Assembly (NCBI GenBank): GCA_021234155.1
Contig: JAJEKV010000520.1
Span: forward strand, 98,086-162,085
Origin: Isoetes taiwanensis
Lineage: Eukaryota; Streptophyta; Lycopodiopsida; Isoetales; Isoetaceae
Direction of reading: 5' to 3'
DNA length: 64,000 nucleotides
A program made the translations under genes and the position numbers. The notes beneath the pieces are model-generated. The model had not been told where the DNA came from. It did no database searches and was given only the letters and a program-made list of their open reading frames with translations. How positions within the stretch are numbered: the stretch's first letter is position 1; every line of letters begins with the position of its first letter. Below are positions 25,843 to 37,634 of this stretch, one piece after another.

Positions 25843-26351
25843 TATTTTTTTTTGCCTTGCAATGTCAAACTTGATCAATTGGCTGAGCTTTACTAGATGC
25901 ATGTGGAATTGAATTCTTAGTTGCAGCATAATTTTGAATTGTTGCAAAGGCAACAGATCTAGCAGAGGAGTTATATGGGGATGCATATGTGTAAGGGCAA
26001 CTGCTCAAGCTCCATGCTTCAAGGCATCTACTCACTGTCTTTGCCATAGCCATTTAAGGCAAAACTTGATATCAGTATTGTTATTCAGATAAAAGGGCAA
26101 CAAAATCATGATACATTCATAGCTCCCTGTATATCCTTTTGGAAAAAATTGAATGCCCTGTATTTGCCAAATTTGCCATCAAATATCCTGGCGCTTGAAA
26201 ATTAGAGGTGCATCAGACCAATTTTTAGCACAAGAATTGAATGTCTACTTTGCAGCAGAACTCAGGGTTTTCAAATTTTTCATGGTTCTTGAAACTATTA
26301 GCTTAGATATTGCAATACCCAAACGCATGTAGTTATTAATCATTGCAGATC

Positions 26352-26872
26352 GAAACTTAATTGGCACATGCTTCATGCAGATTATGCTCAGTATGTTGGT
26401 TGCATTACTTAGCGGTATAAATTTCGGGCTCTTGCATATAACAATGCATCTGCTGTAGCATTAAGCCAACTGTTCATGTCATCCCGCAGTCTTGGGAATT
26501 CTAGTTCCTGGTCTAAGGTAAGAGATATTCTCAATATCAATTTTAACCTCGACATGGAATAAGAATATGAAATTCATTTTGTTTGCGGATTCAACCACTT
26601 CTATGGCTGGCATCTACGATGCGGACAGGAAGTGCATTTATAGGTTTTTTGAGATCAAATGGTCTTCTGGCTGTATAATACATCCATCATCTCTTCTAAC
26701 TCCTGTAATTTAGTGGACTCAATTGAATGGAGAGCAATTTTGGTTGATACTGGTGCTGGCAAGGCATTAGTTTCTTTGAACAACATTTTCAACAGTATTG
26801 ATCTTATGGGTGGAGATGTGTTTATCATAAAAGCTGGTTACACAGTCTTGGGCTTCCTATTTGAACCATGAA
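26352..26872 (+). pseudogene. Unrecognised exon-like fragments in unit copy 2
   Basis: One segment reads NNASAVALSQLFMSSRSLGN and ends before GTAAGAGA (about 26518). Others read FADSTTSMAGIYDADRKCIY and LVDTGAGKALVSLNNIFNSI, ending at a stop at 26869-26871. Composition and splice signals suggest exons of a plant gene, but I do not recognise the family. The copy-1 equivalent (18181-18718) is more degraded. Confidence 0.35.
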
Positions 26873-27754
26873 GCTCCTTACCGGAGGGCATGTTTAAACA
26901 ACATTTCTAAAATCTTTATGTCAGACTTATTTTATTTGATATACATGTGGTTGTGCAAGTGTGTTGAGTATGCATTTTAATCTTTCCTTGCATTTATGAC
27001 AAAGATGCTGCAACTCAATATATGTTTAGCATTCATAATGACATGTTCTTGAACTTTAGTTTATGATAATCATGAACGAAATAAATCATATTAAAAACTT
27101 GGTTTTTTTGGTGTTCTTTATTAAACACAACCTTTCAATAGATCTCGAATATGAGATTACAGTAAGCATAACGGATTTTAACGTGCCATAACTTATGCCC
27201 ACAACATAAGTTGAGGGCGATCAAAACATTTGGCAGCAAGATTGAACATGACCGCATAATGAGTGGTGCAACTGTGAAGCATTTAATACTGACACGACAA
27301 AGATGCTGCAACTTAATGTATGTTTAGCCTTTGTAATGACAAGTTCTTGAACTTTAGTTTATGATAATCATGAAGGAAATGAATCATATTAAAAGCTTGG
27401 GTTTTTCAGTGTTCTTTCAATAAAGTCAATCTTTCAATACATCTGGAATGTGTATTAGCGTAGGCATAACCCTTTCTAACACGTGCCGTAATTTATGCCC
27501 ATAACACAAGTCGATGGTGATAAATATAGAGGGAAATTTAAAAAATCCCGATATGTTCTATCTTATTTATCAAAATATCCATGTATTTTACAATATTGTC
27601 AAAATGCCCTAAAATGGGCTATGAAGCTATGAGAGAAGAGCAAAATGGCTTATTCTTATGGGAAGCTTAACAGAATCTAGGTGAATGGTAATAAAATTTA
27701 AGGGAAAGTGTGGTTTGATCGAAGGTTGACCAAGGTAGAAGAAACCAAGGGAAA

Positions 27755-27975
27755 ACCAAGGGGATCTTAGAGAATCGTTCACAGTCGGTTTGTTTTGCAA
27801 GGGAATCTTCATAGAATCTAAGAGAAACTACGTAGAATCTTGGAGAATCTAGAATCTTGAGAATCTAGGGAAATGTCAAGAGAATCTTAGGGAATCTGTG
27901 GGAAGCTCAAGAATATTTGAAAATCTAGGAGAATCTAAGGGAATCTTTATGGAAATCTAGGGGAATCTTTGGGAA
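27755..27975 (+). repeat. AGAATCTAGG-type array inside unit copy 2
   Basis: Counterpart of 19655-19838. It retains about 40 extra bases of array after AATCTAGGAGAATCTAA that copy 1 has lost. Confidence 0.8.
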
Positions 27976-28545
27976 TAGTTTATTTATTGTTTGCTATGTT
28001 TTTTTGTTAATTTGATGCAATCCAAAATGGAATTCGACGAGGGAACAGTCTAACAAAGATATGTATCTCCTTTTACTTCTTTGTGAAACTCTGAGGTATT
28101 CCTTCTTAATGCCATGCTATTGTGAAGTTTTGCACATACCTCACTTGGGAACATTCGATACTAGTCATGTGCACTTCTGAAATAAATTTTTTATTTTTGA
28201 AGGAAGAAAGCATCAATATTTTCCCATATAGAGATTGGTTAAAAAAAAATTAAATAAATGTGTGAGAACATCATAGGATCCCCACACATAATATGAAAAA
28301 ATTTCGCTTGCACTCTGTTGCTAGACCATAAATTACACTTTTTTAAAATTAAAAGATTAGATTGTCAAACAATTATATTTTATGACAGAGACTATAAAAC
28401 TATATGGCAATGTTTTTTACTACAATATTGGGTACTCATCTATTTAAGCCTAGATTTTTCTTCCCCATCTTCATAACCCATAGCTCAAACACCCATTTAT
28501 AGTACAAATACTTGTATATATATATATCTGAATATATATATAATT

Positions 28546-30660
28546 ATTAGGAGTGGCTTCGGAAGGTTTTTTTTATATCTATACCGCCGGATCTCGGTAG
28601 TCCATTTGCTCCCACGCGACCTCGACCGCCGGATATGGTGGCTTCCAGAAGGTTCTTGGCGGAGATATGGTAGCTTCCAGAATGTCTTGAGAATTCTAGA
28701 AGCTGACAAGAAATTGTGGAACATTCTTGAATGTTCTAACCATGGTATATATCCAGGTGATCAAGCGTTGCAATTGTTTTGGAATTCCAGTTTGCTTCTT
28801 GGCCGGGCACATTGGTTATGTATGCATGGCGATCTTTGTCGGGTTCATTTATTGGCGCTTAATTTATTATCACCGGAGCCATTTGGAGCACTTTATGGTT
28901 TACATTTTCGATTCCTATTATTGCTTACCAAGATCTCTATTCTCTTTCGAAGCTATCGAACAATAATAGATGTGTTGGGCATGGCGCCGAGGTTATCTGC
29001 TTTGTTTCGCTCATATTTCGGGTTCAATCTATTGGTCGAGACAGGGGCTGACATGGGGAAATAGCGTAGGAGGCGATGTGAAGCTCCCGGCTATGGCTAG
29101 ATCGGAAGAGAAAATAGGGCAGCCGAAGATGGCAAGGAATTTGCGAGAGAAATGGCCGCTTCCTTACTCCTCGTAATGTGCCCGCTTCAATCGCCCACTT
29201 CCCCTTTGCCGGGCAAAATGCGCAGATGGAGAATTCAAGCTTAGCCATAGCAATGTCGTCATCGTTAGGTGGGCAATAATGCTAATGGTAACTTGAAAAC
29301 ATGTCCGTTTCCTCCTGCTCAATGCAGAGTCAAGAATCTTTCGTGTTCTTTCACCAGATTTGCCGTAGCTCTGCCATTACCGACTTTGAAGCTCATCGCC
29401 GTTTGGATAATCGGATTCAATTGGACGCTTTGATGGAGCTTTGACGTCTCATTTTGGTATCTGGGTTTAATCGGCCACTTTGATGGAGCTTTTGGTATTA
29501 CGGAAGCTTTAAATGCATTTGAATTGGTAGAAGAGAGAAGAAATCTCACGGCTTTGCGGTGAGCTTCCGTGGGAAAGCGGGGGCATCTGCACTGTGTTTA
29601 ATTTTTTGCCAAGCGGGAGCCTTTTTGCTCGTGCTTCTACTCTATAATACTCCGTAATGGCTATGGCATACTGGAGATGCGCCCTCTTTCTGATAAGAGC
29701 TCGATTTCTTTTTTTTTTTTTTTTTGTATTGTGGTGTCCACTGTACAAAACTCAAGCTCAGGTAAGCACATATTGTACCAATTATTTTATGCCTGCCATC
29801 GATTCCAGGGTCTGTGGCAGATTTATGCTGGATAAGATCATTCTGGATCCATTCAGAAGTGGTGGTTAGTGCTACATGCGAATTTGCTAAAATAGTACTG
29901 GAGCTACAAATGGCGGTCGGATTTGTGTCCATCGTACCCATACGAAGCCTGGTTTGTGTCTGGCAAAGATTTAGGAAAGGCAATCGGCTAGCATCTGCAT
30001 TCAAATGTAAAATTTTGATGATATTTTAGGCTTTCTTAGTGTCTCGATTCGCAGTCCCAAAATAGGGATCCGCTTGATTCCAAGAGCGAGCTCGTTATGA
30101 GCCCCGGTTCGAGAACCCAAAACCCGCTGCGTTTCTCTGCTACTAAATTTGTGCTTAGCCCATCTAAATATTGCCTCGCTTGTGCTTGCGGATGTTTCTC
30201 GGTAAAACACGGGGAGCTCTTGACGAAGTGATTACATTTTCTCTTACGGTGACAATACCAAGACAATCATTCTTTCGGTATCGCCCTATTTTGCTTTAGA
30301 GCTTCCCGTCTCGAGGTTATGTCGCCATGTCTAGTTTTGCACATAGATAGGAGGCGGTTTTGTGCCAAGTAATTAATGTAAAGGTCCGATCTTTTGTAAG
30401 CAATCCAACAATCGTGTGTCATTTACTTCAATGTCTCTAAAATTGAGAGCATATGTAAGCTTTGGGGCGATTGATACAACAACATGGCAGGTAAATGCAT
30501 TGCGGCAGAGCAGAGAATTTGGGATAAACATTATATTATTGGTTCAAGAAAGGGATGCAATCAGTATGAACTCAGCTCCAAAAAAGGTGAGTTCTTCAAA
30601 TGATTCACTGCAGTAGATGTTTGTATTCATACCTTTTGCTAGTTGCTAACTATTTTTTTC
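28546..30660. other. Mostly non-coding; possible signal-peptide exon
   Basis: ORFs at 28606-29064 and elsewhere overlap on both strands and resemble nothing known. At 29657 an ATG opens a frame reading MAMAYWRCALFLIRA, a run of Phe from a T-tract, then LWCPLYKTQAQ before a CAG-GTAAGC donor (about 29762). That has the shape of a first exon with a signal peptide, but no matching second exon was found. At 30510-30590 another exon-like segment ends before GTGAGTTC. Confidence 0.3.
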
Positions 30661-30661
30661 T

Positions 30662-31070
30662 CTGTGCTTGGCCGAATCCAAATTCTTAGGGGCCCTAAGG
30701 TAAGATGCTCTAATCTTAAATCTTTCTGTTCATTTGCTTGAATAGCACTCGAATTTTCTTAAAGGTCAGGGCCGAAGTGTTTCTGCCATTCAGAAGTGTC
30801 TGTCTTTAGAGCCATAAATGCAGGAATCGCAGGTTGTGCAACGGGTCTGGCCCTTAACACACCAGGTCTGAGATATTTTTATTATTTTAATTTTACCTCC
30901 TATCCTCTGTTTTCTTGCAATAACGGCTTACTATTGTTAAAGAAATGTTGTTTCTGGTATTTAATTCTGTAAAACTTATCATGGAAGCAGGAAGTCCGGA
31001 AAATATCCTTTATGGATGTCTGAGTTTTGGGGCCTTTTCTTACTTCATGGAAAGATTCAGCAGTGTATAG
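30662..31070 (+). pseudogene. TIM22-like (Tim17/22/23 family) C-terminal exons
   Basis: Three exon-like segments were found. The first ends RIQILRGPK before GTAAGATG (30699). The second (30810-30865), after GTCTGTCTTTAG, reads AINAGIAGCATGLALNTP and ends CAG-GTCTGA. The third (30991-31070) continues in phase as GSPENILYGCLSFGAFSYFM and stops at 31068. This matches plant TIM22-2/TIM22-3-type proteins (pattern RGKDDAIN.G.AGC.TGLALS.PG, then LTFGAFSF), multi-pass channel subunits in organelle inner membranes. The second and third exons join in frame; the first to second junction is out of phase by the boundaries I see, and the ending is about 40 residues shorter than family members. Either a short gene or a decaying one. 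Confidence 0.5.
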
Positions 31071-32204
31071 CCAGCTATCGCCATGACAATCAAGGGTTCT
31101 AAGCATCATCAAAGAGCAGGATTGCTAGAAGATTTTTCATTCTCTGTTCTTCCTCCTTTTGTCATCCCCCCTTTTGGGAGTTTCTTACCATTTCATTTTA
31201 GCGGTTTGCATCTGACCAAACTCAAGATTATACCTACGGAATGTAGTGGGAAATCAAGACATTATTAGCTTGTGACGGGACTACGAACTTTTTATCATAT
31301 TAACCACCGCAAGTTACGCCTCATTTCCCACGATATGAGTACATTGCTGTTTGATTGCTAATCATTAAAACTATGTATGGTGTAATGCAAGAAGAGACAA
31401 TGCTTATTTTGTGCACGTCTATGACCAAGATATTCTGTGTAGTTTCAGATTGCTACTACCATGTGAGTTTCATTAACTATCGTTACTTTGTCCTATGAAG
31501 GCAATTCCTGTATCCTATAAAATAGATCTATAAAATAGATCTAGCAACTTCTTAGCCCCTGAGGTCTGTAGCCATTTGTAATGGCTTTTAATAGCCAATG
31601 GGCATCCATTGCTACATGCAAACAGACAGGGGAACCTATGGCACATGAAGAATTATGCTGTGGTTCACGACAGCAATGCTAGGTTCTTGATGCCATAGAT
31701 TTCCCCTGTAGATGCCATAAAGTTTTAGCCATGCTAAGCTAAATATTCAGGAATAGATGGGTCGAAGTTGACACTTGAAGTATGGAAATAAATGACGCTT
31801 GGAGAAAGGCCACGGCACCAACCCTTTGTAATTTTTTAATGGTACAACCCTTTTTCTGTATCAAATGTGCTAGTGAATCAAATGTCCTAAATTTAAACAT
31901 GCTTGTTAATGGAACCAAAGTTACTGTTCATGTGTACAAAAATGTTTAATGACCCACCGTAAGACTTTCAAAAGGAAATTTGCAATGAGTTGCAAAACTC
32001 GAATTCATGGTAAGAATAGATAGGCAAGTGGTTTCAAACAATAAAGGCTTTAATGGAGTTTAATTAGGAAATTTCAGAGGTCCCCTATTGTATCAGTTAA
32101 AAACACATCTCTAGGAAGAATTCTCAGGTCTAAGCTTTGGGCAATAAAAAAGGTAAATTTTTGAAAAATACTAACCTTGCCAAGATGTCAGGAGCGCAGT
32201 TATA
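31071..32204. other. Intergenic, no gene recognised
   Basis: No coding sense was seen. A perfect 13-base tandem (TATAAAATAGATC twice) lies at 31518-31543. Confidence 0.4.
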
Positions 32205-32357
32205 TCGGATGCTGACATGTTATACCCACGGGCATATCCGTGGTATATCCGTGTGTTTGACATGTTATAGCCACGCCCAAAAAAATTTACAGGGCGTTTT
32301 TGTGGACTTAGCGGATTTTTTGCCATTTAAGGCTGGCTATAACATGTCAGCGTCCGA
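32205..32357. mobile_element. MITE-like inverted-repeat element, about 153 bp
   Basis: The left end, TCGGATGCTGACATGTTATA, and the right end (read inverted as TCGGACGCTGACATGTTATA) form terminal inverted repeats of about 25 bp. A third, direct copy of GACATGTTATAGCCACGCCC lies inside. No transposase and no clear target-site duplication were found. It resembles a small non-autonomous DNA transposon; the superfamily is undetermined. Confidence 0.55.
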
Positions 32358-32414
32358 CATTTACCGCGATGGCACACAGTCACCTTTCTAAAAACTCGTC
32401 TTGTAGCACTCGCC

Positions 32415-32490
32415 CTATGCTTATGCCGTATGCTAAACATGTCCAAAAACATGTCGTATGCATAGGTCATCCAAGTGGTCCACTTGCAAT
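32415..32490. repeat. Nested short palindromes
   Basis: CCTATGC and GCATAGG flank ACATGT...ACATGT, giving a potential stem-loop of about 55 bases, followed directly by the 15-base palindrome CAAGTGGTCCACTTG. It lies between the MITE-like element and the 0.48-kb repeats. Function unknown. Confidence 0.5.
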
Positions 32491-32527
32491 AAAATAAAAG
32501 TGATGCCTCAAGTTAAGAAATTGTGCT

Positions 32528-33990
32528 CACACGTATCTAGGTGTATAAATGCACCGAAATATGGGTCTGGCCTTTACCAAAGCCTAGGAAAAATCATTAA
32601 ACTTAGAAACTGACTTTGACAAATAGTAACCATAGTCCAAAAATTCCCTTTGCCTCAAAATTATGTTGTTTCATTATCATGCATGCCCAAATTGTTAACC
32701 TCATCTAACAAATCATTTTGTAAAGGCAAGTGGCCAAATGTTTTATGAGACAAAAGTGGCATATTTGAAATAAATAATGGTGAGGTATTCAAACCCAAGA
32801 TGTTGCATGTTGCAACTCAAAAGTCTAAAAGATTCAGTCGACTAGTAGATTGAAAGGTTAGTAACCATGTCATCAATTTAGAACAGTAAAATGCCGCCTA
32901 AGCTAGTCATGTAAAATGCTTAGCTATAGGATCATCTAAAACCCTCCAGCATATGTTTAATCCAAGCCATGCTTTTCCATGAAGTTAGAATGATGGCACT
33001 CACACGTATCTAGGTGTATAAATGCACCAAAATATGGGTGTGGCCTTTACCAAAGCCTAGGAAAAATCATTAAACTTAGAAACTGACTTTGACAAATAGT
33101 AACCATAGTCCAAAAATTCCCATTTGCCTCAAAATTATGTTGTTTCATTATCATGCATGCCCAAAATGTTAACCTCATCTAACAAATCATTTTGTAAAGG
33201 CAAGTGGCCAAATGTTTTATGAGAGAAAAGTGACATATTTCAAATAAATAATGGTGAGGTATTCAAACCCAAGATGTTGCATGTTGCAACTCAAACGTCT
33301 AAAAGATTCAGTCGACTAGTAGATTGAAAGGTTAATAACCGTGTCATCAATTTAGAACAGTAAAATGCCGCCTAAGCTAGTCATGTAAAATGCTTAGCTA
33401 TAGGATCATCTAAAACTCTGTCGTTAATACTCCTATACCAGCATATGTTTAATCCACCCAATGCTTTTCCATGAAGTTATAATGATGGCACTCACACGTA
33501 TCTAGATGTATAAATGCACCAAATATGGGTGTGGCCTTTACCAAAGCCTAGGAAAAATCATTAAACTTAGAAACTGACTTTGACAAATAGTTACCATAGT
33601 CCGAAAATTCCCTTTGCCTCAAAATTATGTTGTTTCATTATCATGCATGCCCAAAATGTTAACCTCATCTAACAAACCATTTTGTAAAGGCAAGTGGCCA
33701 AATGTTTTATGAGACAAAAGTGGCATATTTGAAATAAATAATCGTGAGGTATTCAAACCCAAGATGTTGCATGTTGCAACTCAAAAGTCTAAAAGATTTA
33801 GTCGACTAGTAGATTGAAAGGTTAGTAACCATGTCATCAATTTAGAACAGTAAAATGCATGAGCCAAAAAGCCACTAATGTAAAATGCTTAGCTATAAGA
33901 TCATCTAAAACCACGCCGTTAATATTCCTATACTAAAAAGATATGTTTAATCCAAGCCATGCTTTTCCATGAAGTTAGAATGATGGCACT
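32528..33990 (+). repeat. Three tandem repeats of about 0.48 kb
   Basis: Units start at 32528, 33001 and 33493, each with CACACGTATCTAG, and contain GACTTTGACAAATAGT, GATGTTGCATGTTGCAACTC and AGTCGACTAGTAGATTGAAAGG. They are highly similar, with no ORF maintained across units. The third has AGCCAAAAAGCCACTAA where the others have GCCTAAGCTAGTC, one of the local substitutions typical of this window. Confidence 0.9.
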
Positions 33991-34659
33991 CAATTTGCTA
34001 AAAAGTCGCCAGATATTCAACTTTTTTGTTGATTTTTTTGACCCTAAAATTTTGAGTTTCAAACAATGCTTTTTCATGCAAAGATCCCCTGTCACCAACT
34101 AGTTTGCTAACTTGCGATTATATCACTAAGGCATATACTCAACAATATGTTGATTATCTGCCCTTAACATTTTCAAAGTTTCAAAATCTCTACAATGAGT
34201 ATTTGATGTCCGTATCAGAATGTAGAATCTGTCATTATTGGGATCATTACCAATGCCACATAACTCCATGGGCATAGATGGTGTCACAGTATTCAAGGTC
34301 AATAAATCTATGTTAAACCATGTCCATTCTTATAGTCCTATCCGGGTACAGAGACGAGACAAATTTATGCAACTAGTAATCAAGTGTCACTACTTAGATC
34401 AGATAACAGCTTTTAAGACCATGTCACATGAGATTCATTGTGGTATAGACAAAATCCAAACCAAATCATATGAAGTGTTCTTTCATATAGACTGATAACA
34501 CTCATCCTTTCCAAAATTCCTATTTCAGTGCTTTGTGTATCACATTTCTGTCTTAAACCATCAAATGTGTAGATATTAGGAAGATCAAGTAGGTTTAGAG
34601 ATAGGAAATTTTATCCTAATGCCACAGCAACACATCAAAGATCATGCCAACCATTGGAT
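33991..34659. other. Intergenic, no gene recognised
   Basis: AT-rich, with one 85-codon plus-strand ORF (34238-34495) that resembles no family known to me. It could be decayed transposon sequence. Confidence 0.35.
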
Positions 34660-34890
34660 ATATAGAAAATCTAATGGATTCTTGACGATTCAAAGAATGT
34701 CATAGAATTAAAGGAGAATCTAAAGGAATCTTTATAACATTATGAACAATCTAGGGGAATCTTGATAAAATTCAAGAGAATCTCAACTTGCACTGTAGGA
34801 ATATGCTGAAACTGGAACATGCACCGTAGGAACATGCACCGTAGGACGTGCTAATTTTCTTGTATATATCTGTTATATATATACAATTAC
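34660..34890 (+). repeat. AGAATCTAGG array with TA-tract end
   Basis: A short AGAATCT array (34660-34790) is followed by AACTTGCACTGTAGGAATAT and ends TTTTCTTGTATATAT...TATATATACAATT. The same order appears inverted at 42450-43200, so these are two copies of one repeat family in opposite orientation. Confidence 0.7.
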
Positions 34891-35049
34891 TTTATGGGTC
34901 CTATGGGGGGTTAAAGTTATGTAGAGATTCATCCTGGCCGTCGATTTTTTGAGGTGGCGCGACAATAGCCCTTGGATTTGATGGGGGGCATGCATGAGGC
35001 ATGCATGGGGCATGCACCCCATCCCTGGGCCGTCGATCGGGCACGCGAG

Positions 35050-37335
35050 AAATTGTGGCCCTTGATTTCTTTTAGGGAGAGTGCAAGGAAGTTTCCTCCC
35101 ATAGAATTAAAGGGGAAATTTAATCTTGGTTGTCAAAAATAGGCATTAAATAGGCATTTAATTCTACCCAAATGCATTAAATGCTAAGTTCTGAGGTGGC
35201 AAGATTTTAATTGCCTATATTAATTAATATTAATTGTATTTGACGAGGTCGCATTAGAGATAAGGTATATATTGAATGAACCCACGTTGTGGGATATAAT
35301 TAAGGCATTTCATGAAATGAAGTGGCACACATCTTTTATTTTGTATTAAATAGGGAAGTAAAAACGTGGGCATGCATCTGGCGACGTCTAAATTCACAAT
35401 AAATTGCATTGGGAAGTATTCGCATGACAATGAGAGAAAATTCTGGAAGCATAAACCTTAGGTTGCTGATCATCTTTCTCTAACGATTCCGGCGCCTCTC
35501 TCCTCAACGTAACTTATCTGGCATTGGCGGTTTTTGTCCGCAAACCTCAAGATTTAAGTCCGCAGCGGTATCTTGAAATTTGTGGAGACGGCCACCGGCA
35601 TCAATCAAGCGCCCATTTGAAGCGGCCAAATTCATTTAGCGTAAGTCCGTAGCAAAGGTAGATCTCTAAACCGGATTTGGGCAAGGCGCGCAGATCCGAA
35701 GACTTGCTTCTTCGAACTTAGCAATCCTATTTGGTAATTCATATTTCTTGGTGGAAACGGCAAAGCATGGGGATCCGAGCATGCAATATTTTGGCAATGG
35801 TTGGGCTGGTTGATTTGTGCCATGTGGCTCGGATTTGTATTCAAGGTTTCCATTTTTTTTTTTCTTGCTTTTGCTCAGTATCTCCAACTTTGAAGCCGCT
35901 GTTTTGCCGGGGTGCGTGAGTGCGGACCTATAAGCCCGACCTTGAGTTCCTCCCGACAATGTGCTCGTGGCTAATGCACAGTGGAATGCAAATAAAAGCG
36001 CTCCGATAAATGGCAAAGACTGCCATGGCTGCCCAACTCGTGCTCTGCTCGCAAAAATGGATCATACCACGGTTTTCCTATGTTCCAGAGAGGTTTTGCC
36101 TTTTTCCAATTTCGCAATGCGGTGATCTTGACATGGGTTTGAGCTGCTGAAAACTAGCCGGGTAATGAATAGGACATTTTCGATTTGGATGTTTGCGCTT
36201 GTTCGCTAGATTCGAGGTTACGGGCTTAATAGAAAGAAAGGAAAAAGCTTAATCGCTTTTTTCTTCTGTTTAATCGATGAGCCAAAAAGAAGCCTATATT
36301 CTTGAGTTTTCTCCGGTGAATCCCCTTTTCGTGATTCGCGTCGAGGCGATTGAGGAGATCACTCAGACGAAGAACACTCTACCTTCTTCTTCTACCTCGT
36401 TAGCTCTTGGTGTTCTAAAATCTCGCATTCCTTTCACTCAATATTAGTGCTACTCGTCCTATTTTCGCCTCTTGAGCTTAGCCACGGCTTTGTTTCTCTT
36501 ATCATGGAGATCTTGGAAGTGCCTATGCGTAAAAATAGTCCTCAAATGATTCTCAAACCGCTGGATCTACAAATGTTAAGAAAGAAAATGAGAATCCCAT
36601 GTGAGCTTACGCCTCGAAGAGGCAAGATTAAAAGCTGCCATATTTGCACCTATGAAATGCTTCGCTTCTTACATCCTAAAAGTTGCAAAATGGTTGTTGC
36701 CACATTTTTGCTGGTCCGAGCCCGCGATTCGGCCTCAAATAACTTGAAGCTGCCTTTATTCTACCGTAAGTAGATATGTCTTTATGCATTTTACAATATA
36801 CTACCATAGATTTTTGTTTGTACAGAGACAATATTAATGGGTGGTGAAACAATCATCAGATAACGACTTTCTTTGTAAATTCACGGTGGAATTTGCCCGA
36901 TTACTAGTCTCTCGAAAGTATGATTGTTAGTCACTTGGTTAGATTAAAAATGCAGTTAGGGGTAAAGTGATTCCCAAATGTCTTTAATTAGCCATTTGTC
37001 TATGTTTAATGCTCTTTAGAGGTGTTGATGTTCAAGTCTATTTGACGAAGCGTTCATCTTTTTAGGGGTTTGTATAGGTGGTGTAAGATGAGCACTTTCA
37101 TGGTGTCGTGCCAGAAACGGGGGCTTAGTATGGCCTTGGCCCTTACGTCTCGAGTATGCTCAGTCAGGGCCGGCCCTGCATCTCTCAAGGTGCCAGTGGT
37201 GGCCCTTGTTTCCCTATGTTATTAATCTGGTGATCACCTTTCAATGTTCTTGATGCTTTATCAATACCTTCTCATTCATTATAGCATGGGAATTTTCATG
37301 CAAACGATTGAGAATTGAAAGCTTATTGTCTTATT
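35050..37335. other. No confident gene; a few isolated short frames
   Basis: A 56-codon ATG frame at 36277 reads MSQKEAYILEFSPVNPLFVI; a 108-codon frame lies at 36447-36773. Neither is recognised. GC content is somewhat higher than in the flanks. This could hold 5' exons of a gene, but no splice chain could be supported. Confidence 0.3.
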
Positions 37336-37491
37336 ACTGCTAAGGTTTTTCCCTCGAAAACCCTTCGGGGCCGGGGGTTTTTTAATCCTGTCAGTAATAT
37401 GCTTGCTGCTCTCTTTTTTGTTTGGGTCCCATAGGCCAATTGGTCTCCGTGGACGCTAAAAACCTATTCTATTCTATTCTATTCTATTCTA
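37336..37491 (+). mobile_element. LINE 3' end with (TATTC)n tail
   Basis: Shares with 41595-41740 the block TTTTCCCTCGAAAACCC, GTCCCATAGGCCAATTGGTC, then TCCGTGGACGCTAAAAA. It ends in about five TATTC units. The upstream coding part is absent or unrecognisable, which fits a severely 5'-truncated insertion. Confidence 0.7.
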
Positions 37492-37634
37492 ATATAAGAT
37501 ATGTTGTGTAAAATTGTCATAGGTAATGTAGTTGTGCATATAGAAGTCGTTTTCTTATTCAGGCGCTGCATTTGAATGCCAGTTTTCCAATGGTGCTGTT
37601 GTAGAAGATTATTGTTCTACTTAGTTATTTAAGT

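Larger units (their letters stand above)
20416..28545 (+). repeat. 8.2-kb duplicated unit, copy 2
   Basis: This is colinear with copy 1 over its whole length and carries the same gene fragments with the same inherited TAG in the PPR frame, so the PPR had begun to decay before the duplication. Protein-like frames and splice acceptors are better preserved here. It ends in a (TA)n tract at about 28513-28543. Confidence 0.9.

Noticed and set aside
28606-29064. 152-codon plus-strand ORF as a gene
   Set aside because: Composition is irregular, other frames are open too, and no motif or splice pattern supports it.
32528-33990. CRISPR array or gene cluster
   Set aside because: Units are 0.48 kb and contiguous without spacers; the context is a plant genome.
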